The notes: generated by a model from the letters alone, not told the origin. A stretch of DNA of 5,899 bases from Nanobdellota archaeon (GCA_013335235.1 JAAXVZ010000091.1:1-5899), one strand, 5' to 3'. Positions 1-5,711 are shown, counted from the stretch's first letter. Numbers and translations are program-made.

Positions 1-501
1 CTTGTTCTCTTTTTTTATGCTGTCTTCCTTCAGGTTCTTTTCCATGCTCAGCCTGAATGTATAGAACTCCTCTAATGTAGACTCCAGTTCTTTATTTTTT
101 CTAGCCAACTCGGTCTTGACCTTAGAAAGCTCCTTGTTGCTTGAGTCAAGTTCTTCATTCTTTTCTTCAATCTTCTTGGTATCTTTTTTTATCTCTGCAT
201 TATCCGCGTTTATCTTTTGCAGGAACCGATAGTTCGTCTTCAGCACAATCACCACAAAAACAGCGCCGAAGAAGAATATGCCGCTGATGAGGCTTGTCAT
301 GGGGTCATGCTGCTTTAGCTCTGTCAAAAGCAGGTAAAGATAGATACAGTAGCCAATCAAAAAGAAACAGATAAGGAGAAATAGCACAAAAACTGCTTTC
401 CTGTGCTCTTTTTCTGATATTATAGAGAATAGCCTCTTACATAGGAAAAGCGCATATACTTGCATAAGGATGCCCAAGATAATTATTATGGTTGTAATCA
501 T
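1..501 (-). CDS. Membrane protein with three TM helices and a coiled coil, sensor-like N-terminal part (partial)
   Basis: The reverse strand is open from an ATG at 499-501 through the window edge, giving 167 residues and no stop, so the C-terminus lies outside. Three hydrophobic helices are visible at about residues 2-22, 36-60 and 68-88. They are followed from about residue 91 to the edge by a highly charged Lys/Glu-rich stretch with heptad-like spacing of Leu and Ile, typical of a long coiled coil. Three membrane helices leading into a coiled coil is the usual layout of the input half of membrane sensor kinases or other signal transducers, but the output domain is not visible, so that role is an inference. 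A structural coiled-coil membrane protein is equally possible. The frame just upstream is closed by a stop on the minus strand, and no convincing Shine-Dalgarno is seen. A weak TATA-like element lies about 35 bp upstream. Confidence 0.8.
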   Translation of the reverse strand, partial: MITTIIIILGILMQVYALFLCKRLFSIISEKEHRKAVFVLFLLICFFLIGYCIYLYLLLTELKQHDPMTSLISGIFFFGAVFVVIVLKTNYRFLQKINADNAEIKKDTKKIEEKNEELDSSNKELSKVKTELARKNKELESTLEEFYTFRLSMEKNLKEDSIKKENK

Positions 502-531
502 TCACTTTTCATATCCTATTAATTATGATTT

Positions 532-539
532 AAGTATAA
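532..539 (-). promoter_or_regulatory. Weak TATA-like element upstream of the coiled-coil membrane protein
   Basis: On the minus strand this reads TTATACTT in an AT-rich stretch. Its centre lies about 35 bp before the ATG at 501, which would place transcription start near 508-510 and leave a leader of roughly 8 nt. The match is poorer than for the other promoters in the window, and AT-rich sequence makes chance matches likely. Confidence 0.25.
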
Positions 540-650
540 CAATTTTTCTATAAGTCCGGCTATTAATGCATCAATAGCAAAAATTCTGTTCAGTGATAAT
601 CTGGAACAATATCTGCCTAATAATGGATCTGTCCTGGATCTCTGCCTGTG

Positions 651-686
651 CCTTGATTAGCCGCAGATTAACGGAGTTAATCAAGG
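651..686. repeat. Stem-loop 1: 10-bp stem with a short inner stem
   Basis: Bases 651-660 (CCTTGATTAG) pair with 677-686 (TTAATCAAGG) as nine Watson-Crick pairs and one G-T. Inside, CCG (661-663) can pair with CGG (672-674), leaving a loop of CAGATTAA and a two-base AG bulge. The loop includes CGCAGATT (662-669), which recurs in stem-loop 3. No T-run follows, so this is not an obvious terminator. Confidence 0.6.
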
Positions 687-710
687 TTGGCCAGACAGAA
701 CAAGCCAGGT

Positions 711-730
711 TGCCACGCTTTAGTGTGGCG
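711..730. repeat. Stem-loop 2: 7-8 bp stem, TTTA loop
   Basis: GCCACGC (712-718) pairs with GTGTGGC (723-729) around a four-base TTTA loop with one G-T pair. T711 and G730 can extend the stem by a further wobble pair. It looks like the short palindromic units of REP-type intergenic repeats, but a second copy is not present in this window. Confidence 0.55.
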
Positions 731-765
731 TTCCACTGAAGTAGGCGAATTCCAGCGAGGTGTTC

Positions 766-784
766 CGAAAATCGCAGATTTTCG
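766..784. repeat. Stem-loop 3: perfect 8-bp stem with 3-base loop
   Basis: CGAAAATC (766-773) pairs perfectly with GATTTTCG (777-784) around a GCA loop. It contains the second copy of CGCAGATT (773-780). It lies about 50 bp upstream of the proposed rtcB TATA box, so it should be outside the rtcB transcript if the proposed start is right. It could be a protein-binding palindrome or part of the structured element spanning 651-784. Confidence 0.55.
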
Positions 785-833
785 ATATGGATCGCGAAGT
801 AAGATTCATTACAGGCCATCACATAAGACAACG

Positions 834-841
834 TTTTTATA
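834..841 (+). promoter_or_regulatory. TATA box of rtcB
   Basis: TTTTTATA lies with its centre about 27.5 bp before the ATG at 865 and 24.5 bp before the ATG at 862. This is the spacing expected for an archaeal leaderless or nearly leaderless transcript. It supports starting RtcB at 862/865 and argues against the longer open frame that reaches back to 760. Confidence 0.55.
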
Positions 842-864
842 CCTTCTCTAGATTCAAGAGAATG

Positions 865-2289
865 ATGGAGCTAAAGAAGATTAACGATGTGACCTGGGAG
901 ATTCCGAAAGAGGGAGGGATGCATGTCCCTGGCAGGATATTTGCCTCAGAGAGGCTCCTCGAGACAATCAAAGGGGACAGGTCGCTCGAGCAAGTAAAGA
1001 ATGTGGCGTGCATGCCTGGGATTGTGAAATACTCTTTTGCGATGCCTGATATGCACATGGGCTATGGTTTTTCTATTGGTGGGGTCGCGGCATTTGACCT
1101 GGAAAAAGGCATCATCACACCTGGCGGGATTGGCTTTGACATAAACTGCGGCGTCAGGCTTCTTTCGACAGACCTGGAAAAAGGCGAGGTCACAGAGAAG
1201 ATAAAACAGCTTCTTGACGAGATGTTCAGGAGGGTCCCTTGCGGCACAGGACGGGATTCAGACCTCAAGCTGTCAGATGCAGAGTTAGAAGAGGTCATGG
1301 TCCAGGGCTCTAGCTGGGCGGTTGCCCATGGATATGGCGTGGAAGAAGACGCAGTGCGCTGCGAGTCCAACGGAACCCTGGGCGGTGCTGACCCGAAGAA
1401 AGTTTCCCCAAAAGCAAGGGCGAGAGGAAAAAGCCAGCTAGGTACTCTTGGAGCTGGCAACCATTTCCTGGAAGTGCAATATGTTGACGAGATTTATCAT
1501 CCGGGTATTGCCAAGAGATTCGGGCTCACCCATCCTGGTCAGGTCGTAGTGATGATACACTGCGGTTCAAGAGGTTTCGGCCACCAGATCTGCACAGACT
1601 ACCTCCGAAGGATGGAAGATGAGTATCCTGAGATCATAAAAGCGCTTCCTGAAAAAGACCTTGCATATGCTCCATTCTCATCAAAACTGGGCCAGGATTA
1701 TTTTGCAGCGATGTCCTGCGCAGCTAATTTCGCCTGGGCAAACAGGCATATGATCGCCCATAATGTCAGGCTCTCCTTCCAGAAGGTATTCCCAAAAGCG
1801 AAAGTCTCAACTGTCTATGATGTGTGCCATAACATAGCGAAGCTGGAAGACCATGATGTTGATGGAAAAGAGAGGAAACTTATCGTCCACAGGAAAGGAT
1901 CGACACGATGCTTCCCAAAGGGACATAAGGATGTTCCGGAAGTCTATCGTGAGGTAGGGCATCCAGTCATCATCCCAGGCAGCATGGGCACAGCATCGTA
2001 TGTCCTTGTCGGGACTGAAGACACCTTGAAGATTGCTTTCGGGTCTACTGCGCATGGCGCAGGTAGGGTCATGTCAAGGAATGAAGCAAACACAAGGTTC
2101 AAAGGCGAGCAAGTGAGAAGGGACCTTGAGGAGAAGAGCATCACCCTAAAAGCGGGTTCGATCCGCGGAGTTTCAGAAGAAGCTCCAGAGGTCTACAAAG
2201 ATATCGACGAAGTGATACATGTCACAGAGAAAGCAGGGATTTCCATGGCTGTTGCGAGATTGAAGCCGATTGGTGTGATTAAGGGCTAG
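865..2289 (+). CDS. rtcB: RNA-splicing ligase RtcB (tRNA ligase)
   Basis: RtcB joins RNA 2',3'-cyclic phosphate or 3'-phosphate ends to 5'-hydroxyl ends, using GTP and Mn2+, in archaeal tRNA splicing and RNA repair. From this start the protein has 474 residues, close to known archaeal RtcB, and the sequence matches the family along its whole length. The known active-site motifs are all visible: DINCGVR (metal-binding Asp92 and Cys95), GAGNHFLE (His200), MIHCGSRG (His232), VCHNIAK (His322) and HGAGR (His397, the residue that is guanylylated). The C-terminal RPIGV-type end is present as LKPIGVIKG. No intein interrupts it. The frame stays open back to 760, but homologues begin near this Met, and a TATA box at 834-841 fits transcription starting here; the ATG at 862 is the alternative. 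Its usual helper, archease, is not in the window. It converges on the downstream minus-strand gene with 12 bp between stops. Confidence 0.97.
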   Translation: MELKKINDVTWEIPKEGGMHVPGRIFASERLLETIKGDRSLEQVKNVACMPGIVKYSFAMPDMHMGYGFSIGGVAAFDLEKGIITPGGIGFDINCGVRLLSTDLEKGEVTEKIKQLLDEMFRRVPCGTGRDSDLKLSDAELEEVMVQGSSWAVAHGYGVEEDAVRCESNGTLGGADPKKVSPKARARGKSQLGTLGAGNHFLEVQYVDEIYHPGIAKRFGLTHPGQVVVMIHCGSRGFGHQICTDYLRRMEDEYPEIIKALPEKDLAYAPFSSKLGQDYFAAMSCAANFAWANRHMIAHNVRLSFQKVFPKAKVSTVYDVCHNIAKLEDHDVDGKERKLIVHRKGSTRCFPKGHKDVPEVYREVGHPVIIPGSMGTASYVLVGTEDTLKIAFGSTAHGAGRVMSRNEANTRFKGEQVRRDLEEKSITLKAGSIRGVSEEAPEVYKDIDEVIHVTEKAGISMAVARLKPIGVIKG

Positions 2290-2301
2290 ATCTAAAAAGA
2301 T

Positions 2302-2967
2302 TCATTGAAGATATTTCGATTCAAATATAGGAAGCTTATCTGCCTTTTTCATAACCTGCTCTTCGCACATATATTCGAGATTCCTGAACCCTGCTTGGTC
2401 CAGGACAGACAATTGGAAACCAAGTGGTCCGAAGTGATTGTACCCATGGATTCTTGCGGATTTTTTTTCAGCGATCATTGTTGAGCATAGAAGCCTAATG
2501 ATATCCTCTCTTTCCATATTAGGGTCATATTGGCTAAGATAGGCAGCAGCAATATCAGTTCTCATTCCTATTGAATACATTTTTTTATTAAATGGGATTC
2601 TTTGTCCTACTCTATCATTTACTAGAAGAATGGAATCCTTGCCATCCCAGACGCCTGACATGAATTGATAAGGTGAGAATCTCTCTGCGGAGCCATCAGA
2701 ATTATCAAGCATATAGTTTCTTTCTCGCTCACGCACAAAAAGTGCAGCTATTTTTTCCTTTGGCTGTGCTGAAGGGACAATAAACTCATGAGCAAATCTC
2801 TCAAAATCCTCAAAATAATGGTTTCCTGCAAAAGAGAATTGTGTGCTCTTTGCACCCTGTGTTTTTTTAACATTGCTTGTAACCAGCCCATATCCATTTG
2901 TTACTGCTGTGTCCCCAACAGTCACAATAGTGCCGTCCTTCGCAACAGCTGTGTATATAAAGGTCAT
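2302..2967 (-). CDS. Proteasome-beta/HslV-like Ntn hydrolase, divergent
   Basis: This protein of 221 residues resembles the catalytic subunits of the proteasome and HslV, threonine-type Ntn proteases. Thr2 follows the initiator Met, so ordinary Met removal would expose an N-terminal Thr as in HslV. Then come KDG (10-12), GDTAVT (18-23), NVKK (32-35) and FAGN (46-49), matching in order and spacing the proteasome/HslV pattern of Thr1, Asp17, Lys33 and the AG turn, with one residue inserted. The second half also fits the fold: a strand-rich stretch 102-116, SIGMRTDIAAAYL (132-144), YDPNMEREDII (147-157) and QLSVLDQAG (185-193). By eye, the positions equivalent to proteasome Ser129 and Asp166 are Met135 and about Lys169, so the accessory catalytic pair looks lost. 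A TATA box 26-27 bp upstream places the transcript start at the ATG. No unfoldase (HslU, PAN) or proteasome alpha gene is present in the window. Substrate and oligomeric state are unknown. Confidence 0.72.
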   Translation of the reverse strand: MTFIYTAVAKDGTIVTVGDTAVTNGYGLVTSNVKKTQGAKSTQFSFAGNHYFEDFERFAHEFIVPSAQPKEKIAALFVRERERNYMLDNSDGSAERFSPYQFMSGVWDGKDSILLVNDRVGQRIPFNKKMYSIGMRTDIAAAYLSQYDPNMEREDIIRLLCSTMIAEKKSARIHGYNHFGPLGFQLSVLDQAGFRNLEYMCEEQVMKKADKLPIFESKYLQ

Positions 2968-2989
2968 ATAGAAAATAAAAAGGAATAAT

Positions 2990-2997
2990 TATATAAA
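2990..2997 (-). promoter_or_regulatory. TATA box of the Ntn hydrolase gene
   Basis: On the minus strand this is TTTATATA, an exact archaeal TATA consensus. Its centre is 26.5 bp before the ATG at 2967, so the mRNA should be leaderless. This fixes the start and therefore the Met-Thr N-terminus of the protein. Confidence 0.75.
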
Positions 2998-3023
2998 TTT
3001 AACTATTATTAAGTAGTAAATTT
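2995..3023. promoter_or_regulatory. Imperfect inverted repeat between divergent promoters, possible operator
   Basis: AAATTTAACTA (2995-3005) is mirrored by TAGTAAATTT (3014-3023), with one extra A in the left arm and an 8-bp spacer. The left arm overlaps the minus-strand TATA box, and the right arm ends 7 bp before the plus-strand TATA box at 3031. A dimeric regulator bound here could affect both genes. The very high A+T content raises the chance of a coincidental match. Confidence 0.35.
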
Positions 3024-3030
3024 GCTTAGA

Positions 3031-3038
3031 TTTATATA
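3031..3038 (+). promoter_or_regulatory. TATA box of the 206-residue membrane protein gene
   Basis: TTTATATA has its centre 26.5 bp before the ATG at 3061, predicting a leaderless transcript. This rules against the upstream alternative starts at 3022 (TTG) and 3043 (ATG), which would lie outside the mRNA. Confidence 0.72.
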
Positions 3039-3060
3039 CTCAATGATATTTTTATTACCT

Positions 3061-3681
3061 ATGGATCCAGCGACGATGTTCTATATGAATGCTGCTGCAG
3101 GCGCTACAGTGAGCGCTCTTGCGTGGCAGAACAGATACGGCATCCTTGGAACCACTCCGATCCGGTCATTTATAATGGAGTCTGCACCCGGCCTTTCAAA
3201 AGCTTACGAGGAGATCAGCCCGACTCTAGAACATGCAGCTATGGGTTTTGTATCCGGATGTGGCGGATATGCTATGAAGGGGCTTATGATGTCACCTTCC
3301 AGCAACGGGTCTATCAATCCAGATGTGCCAGTCGGATTGTTCATAGGCACTGCTGTCACATTCGACTTGTTATGGGAAGGCTATCAAGCACTTGAGAGAA
3401 AGGAAGTGCTGCCAGAGCAGTTCATCGGGACATGTGCCGGCGCAGCAGTCTCTCTTGTTGTGAATAATTTCTCAGAAATTGCGGACATTGCGACTTCCTG
3501 CGGACTAGTAACTGATACAGGCACGGCAATTGAGACTGCTTGCGTAGTCGTCGCTGGATATGCAATCAAGAAATCAGCCGATGCGTTTGGAGAATATAAG
3601 ACAAAGCAGATCATCACAGGGAAAGTGAGGGAGGCATTAGTCTCCGGGAACTATAGGGTTGTCAGCTTCTCTTTTTTTTAG
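3061..3681 (+). CDS. Membrane protein, weakly VanZ/YjdF-like, unknown function
   Basis: The gene is not confidently recognised. The start at 3061 is chosen because a consensus TATA box lies 26-27 bp upstream; it gives 206 residues. Glycine- and alanine-rich hydrophobic segments are seen at about residues 5-22, 56-76, 90-106, 119-135 and 155-169, so it is likely an integral membrane protein, with a polar Lys-rich stretch at 170-193. The order His58 at the beginning of a helix, then LLWEGYQ (103-109), then QFIGTCAGAAV (120-130) recalls the H, [W]E..Q and N..G...G pattern of VanZ- and YjdF-type small membrane proteins, but the match is loose and some signature positions differ. It is divergent from the Ntn hydrolase and may share a control region with it. 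The gene ends in a run of eight T that overlaps its stop codon and probably ends transcription. Confidence 0.75.
   Translation: MDPATMFYMNAAAGATVSALAWQNRYGILGTTPIRSFIMESAPGLSKAYEEISPTLEHAAMGFVSGCGGYAMKGLMMSPSSNGSINPDVPVGLFIGTAVTFDLLWEGYQALERKEVLPEQFIGTCAGAAVSLVVNNFSEIADIATSCGLVTDTGTAIETACVVVAGYAIKKSADAFGEYKTKQIITGKVREALVSGNYRVVSFSFF
3672..3679 (+). terminator. Poly-T termination signal overlapping a stop codon
   Basis: Eight consecutive T end the gene, and the last T is the first base of its TAG stop codon. Archaeal transcription commonly terminates at T-runs without needing a hairpin. The next gene has its own TATA box at 3719-3726, which fits transcription stopping here. Confidence 0.5.
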
Positions 3682-3718
3682 CTAGCTTAATCAGAGCTTT
3701 GCTTTCAAAATCAAAAGC

Positions 3719-3726
3719 TTTATATT
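3719..3726 (+). promoter_or_regulatory. TATA box of the 91-residue protein gene
   Basis: TTTATATT, preceded by the A-rich BRE-like CAAAAGC, is centred 27.5 bp before the ATG at 3750. This indicates a leaderless or nearly leaderless transcript and supports this frame over the overlapping frame that begins at 3745. Confidence 0.65.
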
Positions 3727-3749
3727 CAAGTTTTACCTGAGAATTTGAT

Positions 3750-4025
3750 ATGGTACTTGATGAGATTTCTAGCCAATTGGTCAAAAGAAGGTCAGAGCTT
3801 GTCGATCTGCTCGAGAACAAGGCGCAGAACCTGCACCTTGAGAAGCAGCATCAGATATATGGTGCCATCAACGAAATTGACTTGTTCTTGCAGACCTTGG
3901 ATTTCTATCAGAGGACTAGCAACTCAGTTGAGCCTCAGCAGGTGAACCTTGCAAGGCCGCCTGAGACCAAGAAAGGCATATTCTCACGGATATTCTCAGG
4001 GACGAAAGTCTCCAAGAACTCTTAG
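3750..4025 (+). CDS. Small helical protein of 91 residues, unknown function
   Basis: The protein is not recognised. Residues 1-57 are rich in Glu, Lys, Gln and Leu, with regularly spaced hydrophobic residues, and should form one or two amphipathic helices able to make a coiled coil or helical hairpin. Residues 58-74 are polar with prolines, likely a flexible linker. The last 17 residues are basic and contain KKGIFSRIFSG, a short amphipathic segment that could touch a membrane or nucleic acid. There is no signal peptide and no transmembrane helix. The promoter position supports the start codon and shows the frame is expressed; another open frame over the same bases (3745-3945) lacks such support. 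The flippase gene begins 71 bp downstream with a TATA element between them, so it is probably a separate transcription unit, although no T-run ends this one. A role in the neighbouring membrane or glycan functions is only a guess from position. Confidence 0.72.
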   Translation: MVLDEISSQLVKRRSELVDLLENKAQNLHLEKQHQIYGAINEIDLFLQTLDFYQRTSNSVEPQQVNLARPPETKKGIFSRIFSGTKVSKNS

Positions 4026-4030
4026 CAAGG

Positions 4031-4038
4031 TATATATA
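4031..4038 (+). promoter_or_regulatory. TATA box of the flippase operon
   Basis: TATATATA is embedded in the perfect 12-bp palindrome GGTATATATACC (4029-4040). Transcription would start near 4059-4062, leaving a leader of about 36 nt before the ATG at 4097. This is unlike the leaderless genes upstream. Confidence 0.5.
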
Positions 4039-4096
4039 CCACTTCTAATTAAGATATGTCAAGGGTAGGAAATAAGATTATTGGGTATCATGACAA

Positions 4097-5440
4097 ATGA
4101 AGGGTATCTATCATAAGATCGGACTCAGGCTCAGCTGGAAGATCCTTGAGCTCATCACAATCATACTCCTTGTTATTCTATTGCCAAGGGATCAGTTCGG
4201 AGCAGGCTTCTTCGCATTATGTGCAACCAGCTTCCTGAAGGCAATCTTCAGTTTTACATATATCGGCGACCAGGATGACAGGGAAGTATACGCAGCGCTC
4301 TCGATGCTGGCGCCTGTCGCAGGCGCGTTGTTCTCAGGCCTGATCTATTTCCTGTCTTTCTTTGTAGGCGAGTCCATGGTCGCCTTCAAGTTCGCCTCAG
4401 CGATAATCCTCTTTGCCGGGTTTGCCCTGACACCGGAGATATATTTCAAGAGCAGGGAAGAGTATGAGAAAGTATATTTCACTTACACTATATCTCAACT
4501 TGCGGCCTTAGTTGTCTCTTTAGGCCTGGTCCTAGCCGGGCAGGGGTTTGTCTCTGTCCTTTATGGCGGGATAGCCTTCTATATCTTCAATACATTCCAG
4601 CTCTGGAAGCTTTTTCCATACAGGCCTTCATCAGTCGTCACCAAGGAAGCTGTAGCAAAGCTTCTCTCATCAGTCAAGGTCAGCATGCCTTCTGAGCTCC
4701 TGAAGGCGTTCATCAAATATGGTCCTATGCTTTTTGCAGGCATATATCTTGGCATGGATGATTTCTCCCACCTTTTCTTCGGGATCACTTTAGGCTATTT
4801 CATCTTCGATAATATCTCCAGCTATTCACTTGGGTTCTTCAAGGGCATGCTGGAAGACAAGGAGACAAGGGCATATGCTTTCACAAGGATTTTTGAGTAT
4901 GTAAGTTTCATCGCAGCGCCTCTCTGCTTTGTCGGTGTCGCGGTGTTCAGGCCGCTTCTTGGCTATATGAGCATAGGAGAATCAGATATTGTGTTCATAT
5001 TGCTGATTGCAGGCGCAATCAGGGCAATCCTCCATCCTGCAAAGCTTGTTGTAAAAGACAGGGTGCAGGCAAGGCTTATGGTGCTGGAACTTATCATGCT
5101 GGCATTGCTTTCCTTGGCATTCTGGAGCATGCATGGGTTCGGCCTAGCTCTTGCGATCCTTATCGCTGGGACAGCCTCATCGATCCTCCTGGTCCTTGTA
5201 GCAGACAGGAAAATCCATTTCATATCAGGAGCAAAAGAGGCGTTCATCTCTATATTCTCAGGCATCTTCTCAGGCCTGTATGCAGGGCTATTGACAGAGA
5301 TATTAGGTACAGATATCTCTACGCTTGTTTTGGTTTACCTCCTAGGCCTGGGTGCATATGTCCTGCTGACATTTGTCCTGAACAATGACTTGTATAAAAG
5401 GTTCGTGAAGTTCATATTCCATCTGAGGGAGCAGCGATGA
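4097..5440 (+). CDS. Wzx-like polysaccharide/oligosaccharide flippase (MOP superfamily)
   Basis: The protein of 447 residues is almost entirely hydrophobic, with about 14 membrane helices (approximately 15-30, 36-56, 66-89, 95-112, 128-147, 151-168, 206-220, 224-245, 264-283, 297-313, 327-342, 346-368, 383-401 and 408-427). It has a basic, short cytoplasmic N-terminus leading straight into the first helix and a basic C-terminal tail. This length, topology and two-halved arrangement fit the Wzx/RfbX branch of the MOP (MATE/MVF) superfamily, which moves lipid-linked sugars across the membrane for surface polysaccharide or N-glycan assembly. The specific substrate cannot be read from sequence, and another MOP branch remains possible. 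The start follows an in-frame TGA at 4091-4093, so no longer form exists. A 15-codon frame (4056-4100) ends overlapping the start. The stop overlaps the next gene by four bases, so the two are translated together. Confidence 0.8.
   Translation: MKGIYHKIGLRLSWKILELITIILLVILLPRDQFGAGFFALCATSFLKAIFSFTYIGDQDDREVYAALSMLAPVAGALFSGLIYFLSFFVGESMVAFKFASAIILFAGFALTPEIYFKSREEYEKVYFTYTISQLAALVVSLGLVLAGQGFVSVLYGGIAFYIFNTFQLWKLFPYRPSSVVTKEAVAKLLSSVKVSMPSELLKAFIKYGPMLFAGIYLGMDDFSHLFFGITLGYFIFDNISSYSLGFFKGMLEDKETRAYAFTRIFEYVSFIAAPLCFVGVAVFRPLLGYMSIGESDIVFILLIAGAIRAILHPAKLVVKDRVQARLMVLELIMLALLSLAFWSMHGFGLALAILIAGTASSILLVLVADRKIHFISGAKEAFISIFSGIFSGLYAGLLTEILGTDISTLVLVYLLGLGAYVLLTFVLNNDLYKRFVKFIFHLREQR
5425..5430 (+). 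promoter_or_regulatory. Shine-Dalgarno site for the small membrane protein
   Basis: GAGGGA lies six bases before the ATG at 5437, inside the end of the flippase gene. It is the clearest ribosome site in the window and shows that internal operon genes use Shine-Dalgarno initiation while first genes seem leaderless. It favours ATG 5437 over the adjacent ATG at 5440. Confidence 0.6.
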
Positions 5441-5700
5441 TGTCTTTATTGATGGCCATATTTCCTGGCATATTTGCCGCAGAGTATTTTTTCAGGAAGG
5501 CTTACCTCTTAGAAAAAATAGCATGGGGTTTTGCCTTTAGCGTAGTGTTCTATGTATTGTATTCTGAGCTATTGGGGTTCTCAGCTTTCAATGCCAGGAT
5601 TACAGGAGGGCTTAGCCAGGTCAGCCTTTTTTTCGGGATGGTCGTGTCCTCAGGCATCTTTGCATTTTTGCTGCTTAGGGAAAAGCGTAAAAGATCATAG
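5437..5700 (+). CDS. Small membrane protein resembling the DUF1616-type module
   Basis: This protein of 87 residues has hydrophobic segments at about 3-18, 28-47 and 61-80 and ends in a basic tail (REKRKRS), so it should sit in the membrane with the tail in the cytoplasm. The pattern FPG (9-11) near the N-terminus, then LLEKIAWGFAFSVVF (24-38) and a third helix recalls the membrane module found in DUF1616 and in the N-terminal regions of large archaeal glycan-related membrane proteins. Those proteins are much longer, so this may be a stand-alone short version or a remnant. The match is from memory of the pattern and is modest. The ATGA overlap with the flippase and a good ribosome site at 5425-5430 indicate translational coupling and a shared function, plausibly surface glycan export. 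Its stop is 11 bp from the convergent gene at the edge. Confidence 0.7.
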   Translation: MMSLLMAIFPGIFAAEYFFRKAYLLEKIAWGFAFSVVFYVLYSELLGFSAFNARITGGLSQVSLFFGMVVSSGIFAFLLLREKRKRS

Positions 5701-5711
5701 CTGCATGGTAT

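Larger units (their letters stand above)
502..833. other. Intergenic region of about 330 bp with clustered stem-loops, no supported gene
   Basis: Between the minus-strand coiled-coil gene and the rtcB promoter there is no convincing coding region. An 86-residue minus-strand frame (571-831) exists, but it has no recognisable domain, no promoter or ribosome site, and runs back through the stem-loops. The left part (502-600) is AT-rich. The right part (about 620-790) is more GC-rich than its surroundings and carries three compact hairpins, annotated separately. The region resembles a non-coding repeat or a structured RNA remnant more than protein-coding sequence. Confidence 0.5.

Noticed and set aside
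571..831. Minus-strand open frame of 86 residues upstream of rtcB
   Set aside because: It reads through three hairpins and the rtcB promoter, has no recognisable domain, promoter or ribosome site, and its sequence looks like translated repeat DNA. A remnant cannot be fully excluded.
760..864. N-terminal extension of RtcB by 35 residues
   Set aside because: Homologous RtcB proteins begin near the Met at 862/865, the extension covers a perfect hairpin, and the TATA box at 834-841 lies inside it.
1062..1460. Minus-strand open frame of 132 residues inside rtcB
   Set aside because: It is antisense to the conserved catalytic core of RtcB and is explained as a shadow of that coding frame.
2461..2468. 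Run of eight T on the plus strand as a terminator for rtcB
   Set aside because: It lies about 170 bp past the rtcB stop and inside the opposing gene, where it encodes Lys-Lys; coding use explains it sufficiently.
3745..3945. Alternative plus-strand frame overlapping the 91-residue gene
   Set aside because: It is Arg/Ser/Cys-rich and lacks promoter alignment as good as that of the ATG at 3750; the 3750 frame has sensible helical composition.
4963..5265. Minus-strand open frame of 100 residues inside the flippase gene
   Set aside because: It lies antisense to conserved membrane helices of the flippase and has no supporting signal of its own.
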